Below are positions 42,787-50,530 of a stretch of DNA of 64,000 nucleotides, one piece after another; position 1 is the first letter of the stretch, and every line of letters begins with the position of its first letter. Origin of the DNA: Halorubellus salinus (GTDB lineage Archaea; Halobacteriota; Halobacteria; Halobacteriales; Natrialbaceae); the NCBI RefSeq assembly GCF_020567525.1, contig NZ_JAJCVI010000002.1:620001-684000 (forward strand). The letters run 5' to 3'. The position numbers and the translations under genes are program-made. The notes below the pieces were generated by a model that was not told where the DNA came from, made no database searches, and was given only the letters and a program-made list of their open reading frames with translations.

Positions 42787-44892
42787 GTGAGAAGCGCTGC
42801 CCTCGTCTCTTTCGTCGTCCTGCTCGTCGTCGCAACGCCGCTCGGTGCCGTCGCCGGCGGCGCTGCCGCTGCCGGCGCGAACGCGAGCTCGCCGTCAGCG
42901 GGTGGTCCGTCGGTCGATACCGTGGACCGACCAGGGAACGAGTCGACGCCGCTGGTCGAACAGACCGTCACGTACCGGCGGACCCCTGCGAACGAGAGCT
43001 TCGTCGAGGTCACGTACGCGTTCGAGGTGCACGAGTCCGTCGAGGAGCTCTGCGTGAACGTGCAGCGCGACGGCGTCGAGCTCGTCGAGAGCGACCACAT
43101 GTACCACTACGCCGGGGACTACGACTGCGAGTACGCGTGGGACACGTTCCCCGAATCGGGCGAGGTCGGGACGCCGAGCGTGACGCTACGCGTGCCGACG
43201 ACCGACCGCCGCGAGACCGGGTACGACTTCGTCGAGCGCGACGACTGGGCGCTCGTCTACGCGCCCCTGGAGACGACGTACCGGACCGACACCGGGAACC
43301 ACCCGACGCCCGTCGCGAACGCGTCGGACCCACGGACGACGGCGAACGCGTCGTTCTTCCGAACCGGCGTGGCGAGCGACGGCATCCTCTACTTCGGCGC
43401 GGCGACCGTCGAGTCCTGGGCCGCGGGCGGCGAGACGGTCAGGCTCGTGGTGCCGTCCCGGACGTCCGTGGACGTGCCGGCGGTTCGGGCGACCGTCGAG
43501 GCCGCGGCGCAGAACCTCTCGATCGGCGACCGCGAGGGGACGATGACGCTGTTCGCCGCACCCGACCCGATCCGCGGTGGCGGTCAGGCGTTCTGGACCG
43601 ACGTCGCGTGGGTGCACGAGGACGCCGAAGCGGGCGACGCGCACAACGTCTGGGTGCACGAGTACGTCCACACGCGGCAACGATGGCAGCTCGACGAGCG
43701 CGTCGCATGGCTCACCGAGGGGAGTGCGGAGTACTACGCCGCGCTCGCGTCGTACCGCCAGGGGTCGCTGTCGTTCGAGGGGTTCTACGACCACGTGGCG
43801 ACGGACCACGGGAACGACGTCGTGCTCGCGAACCCGGACGCGACGGGCTGGGGGACGGCGACGTACACGAAGGGCCGTCGCGTGCTCGCGGCACTCGACC
43901 GGAAGGTCCGGCTCGCGACCGACGGGAACCGGACGGTCGCTGACGTCCTCTACCTCGTGAACCGCCACGACGGCGAGGTGACCTACGGGGAGTTCCAGGA
44001 GATGGTCGAGCGCGTCGCAGGCACGTCGTTCGACCCGTGGCTCGACCGCCACGTGACGACGGACGCAGCACCGGGTGTCGCGTACAGGTCCGGGTGGCTG
44101 ACGCCCGCACCATCGGACCGCGACGCCGACAACGATGGCGCGAACGAGTCCGTCGAGAAGGCGCGCTGGCTGGACCCGTTCGACGCGGACACGGACGGCG
44201 ACGGCCTCGACGACGGCCGCGAGGTCGCCACCGGGACGAGTCCGGTCGAATCGGACACGGACGACGACGGCGTCTCGGACCGCGCGGAACTGGTGTTCGG
44301 CGAGACGGACCCGACGGTCGCGGACACCGACGGCGACGGCCTCGACGACGGAACCGAGCGCTACGACTCCACGTTGAACGGGACGCTCGCAGACACGGAC
44401 GACGACGGGCTGAACGACAGCGCGGAACTCCAGGCCGGCACCGACCCCTCCGTTCGCGATACGGACGACGACGGCCTCGCCGACGGCCGCGAAGTCACGA
44501 CCGGAACGAACGCGACGGTCGCGGACACCGACGGTGACGGACTGGACGACGGCGCGGAACTCCAGGCCGGCACCGACCCGACCGTCGCGGACACCGACGG
44601 CGACGGGCTCGACGACGCCACCGAGGTCGACGGCGCGACCGACCCGACGGCCGCGGACACCGACGGCGACGGGCTCGACGACGCCACCGAGGTCGACGGC
44701 GCGACCGACCCGACGGCCGCGGACACCGACGACGACGGGCTCGTCGACGGCGAGGACCCGAACCCGACCCGCCCGCGGACGACCACCGCCTCGACCCCGA
44801 GCGACGACGGCCCGACGCCCGGGTTCGGCGCCACGACCGCACTCGCCGTCCTCCTGACGCTCGCACTGGTGGCATCCCGCCGGACCCGCTAA
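42787..44892 (+). CDS. secreted metallopeptidase-like protein with calcium repeats and PGF-CTERM anchor
   Basis: A 701-residue exported protein from a GTG start. A Sec signal spans residues 1-24. The central domain resembles a gluzincin: HEYVH (His291/Glu292/His295), with the LTEGSAEY Glu (311) as probable third ligand. From about 450 come thrombospondin-type-3-like DTDGDGLDDG repeats that should bind calcium, one of them a 66-bp exact duplication. The C terminus is a PGF-CTERM signal (TPGFGATTAL, hydrophobic helix, SRRTR), the target of archaeosortase ArtA and lipid attachment. It should therefore be an S-layer-level cell-surface enzyme. Confidence 0.88.
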   Translation: MRSAALVSFVVLLVVATPLGAVAGGAAAAGANASSPSAGGPSVDTVDRPGNESTPLVEQTVTYRRTPANESFVEVTYAFEVHESVEELCVNVQRDGVELVESDHMYHYAGDYDCEYAWDTFPESGEVGTPSVTLRVPTTDRRETGYDFVERDDWALVYAPLETTYRTDTGNHPTPVANASDPRTTANASFFRTGVASDGILYFGAATVESWAAGGETVRLVVPSRTSVDVPAVRATVEAAAQNLSIGDREGTMTLFAAPDPIRGGGQAFWTDVAWVHEDAEAGDAHNVWVHEYVHTRQRWQLDERVAWLTEGSAEYYAALASYRQGSLSFEGFYDHVATDHGNDVVLANPDATGWGTATYTKGRRVLAALDRKVRLATDGNRTVADVLYLVNRHDGEVTYGEFQEMVERVAGTSFDPWLDRHVTTDAAPGVAYRSGWLTPAPSDRDADNDGANESVEKARWLDPFDADTDGDGLDDGREVATGTSPVESDTDDDGVSDRAELVFGETDPTVADTDGDGLDDGTERYDSTLNGTLADTDDDGLNDSAELQAGTDPSVRDTDDDGLADGREVTTGTNATVADTDGDGLDDGAELQAGTDPTVADTDGDGLDDATEVDGATDPTAADTDGDGLDDATEVDGATDPTAADTDDDGLVDGEDPNPTRPRTTTASTPSDDGPTPGFGATTALAVLLTLALVASRRTR
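44587..44739. repeat. 66-bp in-frame tandem duplication in calcium-binding repeats
   Basis: Two 66-bp copies (44587-44652 and 44653-44718) are identical, followed by about 20 bases of a third. Each encodes 22 residues containing DTDGDGLDDATEVDG. It lies within the thrombospondin-type repeats of the surface protein. Confidence 0.93.
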
Positions 44893-44911
44893 CCGCCCGA
44901 AGCGGAAACAA

Positions 44912-44925
44912 AGCCCTTAAATTAC
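44912..44925 (+). promoter_or_regulatory. TATA element of tRNA-Ser
   Basis: AGCCCTTAAATTAC lies about 30 bases before the tRNA 5' end (44949), the normal spacing for an archaeal tRNA promoter. Confidence 0.6.
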
Positions 44926-44948
44926 CGAGTCCGGTATCCTCGAACGGA

Positions 44949-45030
44949 GCCAGGATGGCCGAACGGTAAGGCGCACGCCTGGAAAGCGTGTTCCCATTCG
45001 GGATTCAGGGTTCGAATCCCTGTCCTGGCG
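44949..45030 (+). tRNA. tRNA-Ser (anticodon GGA)
   Basis: An 82-nt class II tRNA. The acceptor GCCAGGA pairs with TCCTGGC and has discriminator G, which fits serine. The anticodon loop is CTGGAAA with anticodon GGA (reads UCC/UCU). A long variable arm (GTTCCCATTCGGGATT) is present, and the T arm has the TTCGAAT loop. No intron. Its 3' half is repeated at 46496. Confidence 0.93.
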
Positions 45031-45060
45031 CTTCTACCGCAGCAATCGAGCGAGGAGCGA
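45016..45060 (+). repeat. left copy of a 45-bp direct repeat including the tRNA-Ser 3' end
   Basis: From the T-loop of tRNA-Ser through 30 bases of its downstream flank. It matches 46496-46540 at 43 of 45 positions (differences at 45031 and 45045). The arrangement is the footprint of integration into, or duplication of, a tRNA 3' end. Confidence 0.9.
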
Positions 45061-45089
45061 CAGCGACGAGCGAGTCGCTGCGATAGAAG
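45031..45089. other. hairpin downstream of tRNA-Ser
   Basis: CTTCTACCGCAGC (45031-45043) and GCTGCGATAGAAG (45077-45089) are inverted repeats with one mismatch, able to form a 13-bp stem right after the tRNA. A further stretch (45100-45117) resembles a T arm. Similar stem-loops are known downstream of haloarchaeal tRNAs and may mark the tRNA 3' flank or its transcription end. Confidence 0.6.
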
Positions 45090-45181
45090 CGTTCGATGGC
45101 AGGGATTTGAATCAGGGAGCAGAACGAGCGACGCGAGTGGGTAAGCAGCCGACTGCTTTTATTCCACCTAATACGTTTGAT

Positions 45182-46495
45182 ATAAGTATATTTAGACACA
45201 CATTGAAGTCGTGGCGGGCAACTACGTTCGTCGGACGGTAATCACTCGATTGGCGGTTTCCGACGAGCAACGCGACCTTCTCGAAGAGACGATTTCTGAG
45301 TGGAAGCGTGTTTGTCAGATCGCCACCGACAAGGCATGGAACGTATGTAACGCAAAGAGTGACGTCCAGCCACTCGCGTACGACGACGTACGCGAACAAA
45401 CCAGCCTCGGGAGTCAACACGCGGTTCTCGCCACTCATCAAGCTGCCCAAGCAATCACTGGCTGCATCGAACGTCGGGGCGAAGGGGAGAGCGTTAGCAA
45501 ACCTACTTTCACCGCCCCTACGGTGACGTACGATACCCGAACGATGACGCTTTTCGACGACGAGACAGTCTCGCTATCGACTACAGAGAGCCGCGTTCGG
45601 TGTGAATTGGTGCTTCCGGAGATCGACGAGGGCTATCAGCAACAATATCTTGACTCTGAGGAGTGGCAAGCGACCGAGAGTACGCTTACAATCGGGAATG
45701 ACGATACCGTACTGCTGCATCTCGGACTTCGACGCCCGAAGACAGACGCTGAACGTGACACTGCCGAGGACGGGACGGTTCTCGGGGTGGACCTCGGCGT
45801 CGAGAACATCGCCGTTACCAGCACGGCTCGGTTCTTCTCCGGTCGAAACTTGAACCACAGGCTCCGCCAGTTCGAGAAGACTCGCGGCGGACTCCAGCGA
45901 ACAGGGACCCGGAGCGCTCATCGAACGCTCCGAGAGGCTAGCGGCCGACAGCTCCGACACATACGTGGAAGAATGCACGAGGTGGCGAACGGACTCGTCG
46001 CAGAGGCCATCCGGTACGACTGTGACCTCATCGTGTTCGAGGACCTGACCGAAATCCGAGAGAATACGAATGCGGCTTGGGGACACAAGTGGGCGTTCTC
46101 GGAGCTCTACGAGAAAGTGGATTACAAGGCCGAACAAGCCGGTATTACCGTGAAGCAAGTCGGTGCATCCTACACGTCGAAACGGTGTTGTGAGTGTGGG
46201 TTCACTGCCGGCGAGAATCGACCGACTCGCACCGAGTTCTGTTGTCAGAAATGCGGTTCTGAGGCGAACGCGGATTACAATGCAGCGAAGAATATCGGCT
46301 TGCGGTACGTCCGTCGAGGCCAACAGTCGTCTCGACGGACGGGCGACAGTCAACTCGCCCTGAAGTCTGGAACGATGACGCCAAGCGACGGATTCATTCC
46401 CCACCCGGAAGGGTTCGAGGCCGAGTTCACGGACAAGCCTCATCGGCAAGAAGCGAACCCACCAGGGTAACAGCGGGCCCGATGGGGTCGTTGAT
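45182..46495 (+). mobile_element. TnpB-only (IS1341-type) insertion element in the tRNA-Ser flank
   Basis: The element carries one complete tnpB gene and no tnpA, the IS1341-type arrangement. The proposed left end follows TTTGAT (45176-45181); the right end is set just after TTGAT (46491-46495), where the second copy of tRNA sequence begins. IS200/IS605 elements insert next to such short tetra- or pentanucleotides without target duplication. Base composition and codon use are lower in G+C than the surroundings, supporting transfer. The ends are inferred, not proven. Confidence 0.65.
45211..46470 (+). CDS. tnpB: TnpB RNA-guided nuclease (IS200/IS605 OrfB)
   Basis: A 419-residue TnpB. The split RuvC nuclease has Asp194 (VLGVDLGVENIAV), Glu277 (LIVFEDLTEI) and Asp355 (ANADYNAAKNIG); the zinc ribbon is CCECGF/CQKCG (near residues 330-350). 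All catalytic residues are present, so it is likely functional. TnpB is guided by an omega-RNA made from the element's 3' end plus flanking DNA, and cuts at sites next to a short motif. The GTG start is used. The codons are less G+C-rich than in neighbouring genes. Partner TnpA is absent here. Confidence 0.93.
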   Translation: MAGNYVRRTVITRLAVSDEQRDLLEETISEWKRVCQIATDKAWNVCNAKSDVQPLAYDDVREQTSLGSQHAVLATHQAAQAITGCIERRGEGESVSKPTFTAPTVTYDTRTMTLFDDETVSLSTTESRVRCELVLPEIDEGYQQQYLDSEEWQATESTLTIGNDDTVLLHLGLRRPKTDAERDTAEDGTVLGVDLGVENIAVTSTARFFSGRNLNHRLRQFEKTRGGLQRTGTRSAHRTLREASGRQLRHIRGRMHEVANGLVAEAIRYDCDLIVFEDLTEIRENTNAAWGHKWAFSELYEKVDYKAEQAGITVKQVGASYTSKRCCECGFTAGENRPTRTEFCCQKCGSEANADYNAAKNIGLRYVRRGQQSSRRTGDSQLALKSGTMTPSDGFIPHPEGFEAEFTDKPHRQEANPPG

Positions 46496-46540
46496 ATCCC
46501 TGTCCTGGCGTTTCTACCGCAGCAGTCGAGCGAGGAGCGA
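46496..46540 (+). repeat. right copy of the 45-bp direct repeat (tRNA-Ser 3' end)
   Basis: This copy abuts the TnpB element. If the element's 3' end generates a guide from adjacent DNA, these bases would be the guide and would match the tRNA-Ser 3' end. Confidence 0.88.
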
Positions 46541-46709
46541 TGGGTGTGTCGGTGGGAGGATGCGAGGGGAGGTCGGGTCGTCGGTGTGTGGGGTTCGTTT
46601 TTGTTGGGTGTTGAGTGGGATTCGAGTTATACGACCGGGCGGCGGTGCGGTCTGTTGTTCATGGGGCCGATAGGTCTATCTGCGCACACGTGGTCGGGGT
46701 GGGTAACGG
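46541..46709. other. G/T-rich intergenic stretch with no gene seen
   Basis: A non-coding gap between the repeat and the next gene. The plus strand is strikingly G/T-rich (TTTTTGTTGGGTGTTGAG) and differs from nearby DNA. No hairpin, TATA box with correct spacing or short ORF was convincing. Confidence 0.4.
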
Positions 46710-48128
46710 ATGACCGAGTCGGTATTGGAGGTGGCGAAGCGGCGGGCTGACGTGCTGGATCTGTTGCGTGATGGGCCGTTCGATAAGCGTGCGCTGGTGG
46801 ATCGTGTGGGGTCGTCGCGGTCGACGGTGGATCGGGCGACGAAGGAGTTGGCGTCGAAGGGGTTGATCCGGCGGTTGAATGGGTCGTTCGAGACGACGGT
46901 GACGGGGGTGTTGGCGCTGGATATCGTGCTCGAGTGCGAGCGGTCGGCGACGGCGTTGGAGCGGTCGGCGGCGGCGCTGGAGCCGTTGTGGAAGGAGTCG
47001 CCGTTGTCGGTGGCGTTCCTCCGGGGAGCGGATCGTGCGTTGGTGGGGGACGTGGCGGGGTTCGACGTGCGGGCGGGGGTGCGTGCGGCGTTCGAGCGTG
47101 CGTCGTCGGTTCGAGCGGTCGTGCCGGACGTGTCGAGCGTGGAGCACTTGGAGGTGCTGTACGCGCAGGCGGTCGAGGGGGAGACGACGGTGGAGTTGGT
47201 GTGTTCGGAGGCGTTGTTCGACGCGCTCGTGGAGTCGTACTCGGGGTGGTTGCATGGGATGGTGGTGGATGGTGGGGCGTCGGTCGGGACTGCGGCGGTG
47301 CCGGAGTTCGCGTTGTTCGTGAGTGACCTCGGGACCCATCGGGTGGCGCAACTGGTCGTGTACGACGACGGTCGGCCGCACGCGGTTCTGCGGAACGAGA
47401 GCGACGAGGCGCTCGCGTGGGCGGACGAGTGCGTGGATGCGTGTGCGGCGAGGGCGACCGACCGGACGGAGGACGTCCGGGACCTCCCGGAGACGTCGTC
47501 GTTCGCGGGCGTCGATGGGTCGGGGCCGGTGCTCGGTGAGCGCGCTGCGGCCGCGACGGCGCCGGCGGACCTGGGTGAGGGCGAGCCGGCGAGCGGGTCC
47601 CTCCTCGGTGCGGGGTATGCGGTCGACGGCGGGCGGTTGCGGACGCCGGCGTTCGGCGCGGAGGGTGCGGCGACGGTCGCGTGCTGGGTGCGGCCGACGG
47701 GGTCGCTCTCGACGTGGCAGGTCGTCGTGAAGTGGGACGACCTCGCGCTGGCGTTGCGGCGCGAGCGGTTCTTCGGGCAGCTTTACGACCGCGACGCGGA
47801 GCGGGCGCGTGCGGCGGTGAGCGTCCCTGCGAGCACGCTGACCGTGGACGCCTGGCAGCACGTCGCGTACGTCGTCGACGGTGAGACCGCGCGTCTCTAC
47901 GTCGACGGCGAGGTCGTCGGCGAGACCAGGGACTCGTATCCGGTCGCGCTCGACCCCATCGGTGCGGCGGTCGGCTATCACTACGTCGACCGCGACCAGG
48001 GCGTTCACACGCCCGATTTCGAGGGGCAGCTCGCGGACGTCCGGTTCTACGACGCCGCGCTCGACGCCGACGCGGTCGAGGGTCTCTACCGGACGACCGC
48101 GCCGTCCCGCGGGCCGGCGTCGCGCTGA
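46710..48128 (+). CDS. winged-HTH/FilR1 regulator fused to a LamG-like domain
   Basis: A 472-residue protein. Residues 5-60 form a winged helix-turn-helix (VDRVGSSRSTVDRATKELAS); residues 70-225 resemble the haloarchaeal FilR1/TrmB-like sensor domain. Residues 275-460 form a concanavalin-like LamG domain with HVAYVVDGETARLYVDGEVV and LADVRFYDAAL. A DNA-binding regulator carrying an extracellular-type lectin domain is unusual; no membrane segment separates them, so the LamG domain must be cytoplasmic. The first third uses GTG/TTG-rich codons, unlike the rest. Confidence 0.82.
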   Translation: MTESVLEVAKRRADVLDLLRDGPFDKRALVDRVGSSRSTVDRATKELASKGLIRRLNGSFETTVTGVLALDIVLECERSATALERSAAALEPLWKESPLSVAFLRGADRALVGDVAGFDVRAGVRAAFERASSVRAVVPDVSSVEHLEVLYAQAVEGETTVELVCSEALFDALVESYSGWLHGMVVDGGASVGTAAVPEFALFVSDLGTHRVAQLVVYDDGRPHAVLRNESDEALAWADECVDACAARATDRTEDVRDLPETSSFAGVDGSGPVLGERAAAATAPADLGEGEPASGSLLGAGYAVDGGRLRTPAFGAEGAATVACWVRPTGSLSTWQVVVKWDDLALALRRERFFGQLYDRDAERARAAVSVPASTLTVDAWQHVAYVVDGETARLYVDGEVVGETRDSYPVALDPIGAAVGYHYVDRDQGVHTPDFEGQLADVRFYDAALDADAVEGLYRTTAPSRGPASR

Positions 48129-48179
48129 CCGGCTGCCATCTCCCGTGGTCGCGTATCGAGAACTGTCCTGCTGCAAGCG

Positions 48180-48189
48180 CTTTTTACGC
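48180..48189 (+). promoter_or_regulatory. TATA-like element of the histidine kinase gene
   Basis: The element GCTTTTTACGCC is centred about 26 bases before the GTG start at 48210. Confidence 0.5.
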
Positions 48190-48209
48190 CGTAGGTCGAG
48201 GTACGTGTC

Positions 48210-49646
48210 GTGTTCCGCGAGTTCGCCTCGGACGATGGAGCGACCGGTGGCGCGAGCGTCTGCGCCGTCGGCGTGGACGTCTCCGGGTTGCTTCCCGCGT
48301 TCGACGTGAACGCGGTCGCGGACGTGGACGCGGTGGTGACGGCGGCCGCGGTCGGCGTCGTCGACTGCGTCGTCGTCGGCTCGGACCCGCCGACTGCGTC
48401 GCTCTCGGGGTTCGTCGACGCGGTCGACGAGGTCGCCAAGCGGGTTCCCGTGGTCGTCGTCACGCACGGTGGCGACGGGGCGGTCGCGGACGCGCTCGCC
48501 GCTGGCGCCGACGAGGTCGTGGACGTGACGCGCGCTGACGCTGGCGACGTGCTCGCGCATCGCGTGCATCGTGCGGTCGAGTACGCGGGCTCTCGGCGTG
48601 CGCTCGGGAAGGCCGAGGAGTTCTTCGAGCAGGCGCTGGACTCGATGATGGACGCGTTCTACGTGTTCGACGAGACGGGGCGGTGTCGGTACTGGAACTC
48701 GGCGTTCGCGGACGTCACGGGACTCTCGGACGCGGAGCTCGAGGGGCGTCCGGCGCCGGATTTCGTGGTGAACGCGGACCGCGAACGAATCGCGCGCGCC
48801 ATCGCAGTCATCCTGGAGACGGGTGCGGCGACGGTGGAGGTCGACCTGGAGACCGCCACGGGCGACGCGGCGCCCTACGAGTTGACGGGGACGCGACTCA
48901 CGGACGCGGACGGGGACGTCATCGGGTTCTGTGGCGTCGGCCGGGACGTCTCCGGTCGGGAGCGCCGTGAGCGCGAGCTCCGCCGGCAGGCCGAGCAGTT
49001 GTCGGTCCTGAACCGCGTGCTCCGGCACGACATCCGGACGACGGCGAACATCGTCGCGGGGTACGCGGAGACGCTCCCGGACCACCTCTCGGCGGCCGAC
49101 GAGATCGCGGAGGCGGCCCACGACCTGGTGGCGCTCGGGGAGCGCGCTCGCGAACTGGAGCGCGCGTTCGAGACGGACGTGACGAAGAAGCCGTTCGACC
49201 TCGGCGCGCACCTCCGGCGGACCGTCGACGACCTCGAGGACACGTACGACGCGACGTTCTCGACGTTCGCGCCGAACGCGCTCTGGGTGTCGGTGAGCGA
49301 CCGCGTCCCGTTCGTGTTCGAGAACGTCCTGGAGAACGCGGCCGAGCACAACGAGGGCGACACGCAACGGGTGGACGTCGTCGCGCGCGAGGAGCATCCC
49401 AGGGACGGCGGGCCGTGGGCGGTCGTCGAGGTACACGACGACGGCCCGGGCATCCCGGAGCACGAGCGCGAGGTGTTCGACGCGACCGCGGAGACGCCGC
49501 TGAGTCACAGCGACGGCCTCGGGCTCTGGCTCGTGAACTGGCTCGTCGAGGACGAGGGTGGGACGGTCACGGTCGACACTGGCCCCGAGGGGACGGTCGT
49601 CGTCGTGCGACTGCCGCTCGCGGACGAGGACGACCGCCGCGCGTGA
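48210..49646 (+). CDS. histidine kinase with pseudo-receiver and PAS domain
   Basis: A 478-residue sensor kinase without membrane segments. Residues 15-130 look like a receiver fold in which the acceptor Asp position is Gly (DCVVVGSDPP), so it would not be phosphorylated. Residues 140-260 form a PAS domain (DAFYVFDETGRCRYWNSAF). The HisKA phosphoacceptor is His273 (VLRHDIRT), and the ATPase domain has the N-box ENVLENAAEHN, G1 DDGPGIP and G2 GLGLWLVN. It should sense a cytoplasmic signal; no response regulator is adjacent. A GTG start is used. Confidence 0.9.
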   Translation: MFREFASDDGATGGASVCAVGVDVSGLLPAFDVNAVADVDAVVTAAAVGVVDCVVVGSDPPTASLSGFVDAVDEVAKRVPVVVVTHGGDGAVADALAAGADEVVDVTRADAGDVLAHRVHRAVEYAGSRRALGKAEEFFEQALDSMMDAFYVFDETGRCRYWNSAFADVTGLSDAELEGRPAPDFVVNADRERIARAIAVILETGAATVEVDLETATGDAAPYELTGTRLTDADGDVIGFCGVGRDVSGRERRERELRRQAEQLSVLNRVLRHDIRTTANIVAGYAETLPDHLSAADEIAEAAHDLVALGERARELERAFETDVTKKPFDLGAHLRRTVDDLEDTYDATFSTFAPNALWVSVSDRVPFVFENVLENAAEHNEGDTQRVDVVAREEHPRDGGPWAVVEVHDDGPGIPEHEREVFDATAETPLSHSDGLGLWLVNWLVEDEGGTVTVDTGPEGTVVVVRLPLADEDDRRA

Positions 49647-49653
49647 GCACCGC

Positions 49654-49691
49654 CAGTGCCGGGGATTCGCGTCAGTGCCGGGGACTCGCGG
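49654..49691. repeat. 19-bp duplication just after a stop codon
   Basis: Copies of CAGTGCCGGGGA(T/C)TCGCG begin at 49654 and 49673 (period 19), eight bases after the TGA of the histidine kinase gene. Confidence 0.85.
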
Positions 49692-49737
49692 GTTCGGCGA
49701 CGGTGCGCATATGCACGCGCCGACCGAACGGGGGAGT

Positions 49738-50490
49738 ATGTGTGGTCGATACACGCTGACGGTCGAGGCCGGCGACCTCGCGGAGCGCTTCGGCGTGCAG
49801 GTTCCGGACGACTACGAGAAGCGGTACAACGCGGCACCGCGACAGTCCCTGCCCGTCGTCCGGACGGGCGTCGACGTCGACCCCGAGCACGCGCCCGAGG
49901 ACGTTCGGGACGCGGGCGACCGAGGACGCGAGTTCGCGTTCGCCGAGTGGGGACTGGTGCCGTCGTGGGTGGGCGAACCCGACGACGCGAACCGCCCCAT
50001 CAACGCGCGCTCGGAGACGGTCCGCGAGAAGCGGTCGTTCCGCGACGCCTTCGAGCGTCGGCGCTGCCTCGTCCCCGCGGACGGCTTCTACGAGTGGGTC
50101 GAGCGCGGCGGCGGGAAGCAACCGTACCGCGTCACGCTCGCCGACGAGTCCGTGTTCGCGATGGCCGGCCTCTACGAGGTCTGGGAGGGCGAGGTCGCGC
50201 AGTCGAGTCTCGCCGCGTTCGGCGCCGACGGCGACGACGACCGGCGGCGGCGCGTCGAGTCCTTCACCGTCCTGACGACTGAACCGAACGACGTCGTCGC
50301 CGACCTCCATCATCGCATGGCCGTCGTCCTCGACCGCGAGGACGAGACGACGTGGCTCCACGGCGACCCCGACGAGGCGCAAGCGCTCCTGGAACCGTAC
50401 GACGGCGCGATGCGCTCGTACCCGGTATCGACCGCCGTCAACGACCCGGGGAACGAGTCCCCAGGGCTGCTGGAGGCCGTCGACGTCTGA
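49738..50490 (+). CDS. SRAP (HMCES/YedK) abasic-site shield protein
   Basis: A 250-residue SRAP-domain protein. The N-terminal Met is followed by the catalytic Cys2 (MCGRYTLTV), which forms a thiazolidine cross-link with abasic sites in single-stranded DNA once Met1 is removed. Other signatures are YNAAPRQSLPVV, WGLVPSW, NARSETV and CLVPADGFYEW with the active-site Glu, plus the His of LHHRMAVVL. It protects replication forks from error-prone repair of AP sites. The ATG at 49738 is fixed by Cys2. Confidence 0.95.
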   Translation: MCGRYTLTVEAGDLAERFGVQVPDDYEKRYNAAPRQSLPVVRTGVDVDPEHAPEDVRDAGDRGREFAFAEWGLVPSWVGEPDDANRPINARSETVREKRSFRDAFERRRCLVPADGFYEWVERGGGKQPYRVTLADESVFAMAGLYEVWEGEVAQSSLAAFGADGDDDRRRRVESFTVLTTEPNDVVADLHHRMAVVLDREDETTWLHGDPDEAQALLEPYDGAMRSYPVSTAVNDPGNESPGLLEAVDV

Positions 50491-50530
50491 CCCCGCCCGG
50501 GCGTCCCGGGGCCCGGAGCGGGAGCGCGAC

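Noticed and set aside
45016-46540. Active integrative element or provirus at tRNA-Ser
   Set aside because: No integrase, replication or capsid gene lies between the direct repeats; only TnpB is present.
46659-49754. A 1031-residue antisense frame over the regulator and kinase
   Set aside because: It is a shadow of the regulator and kinase genes, with repetitive Arg-rich composition and no recognisable domain.
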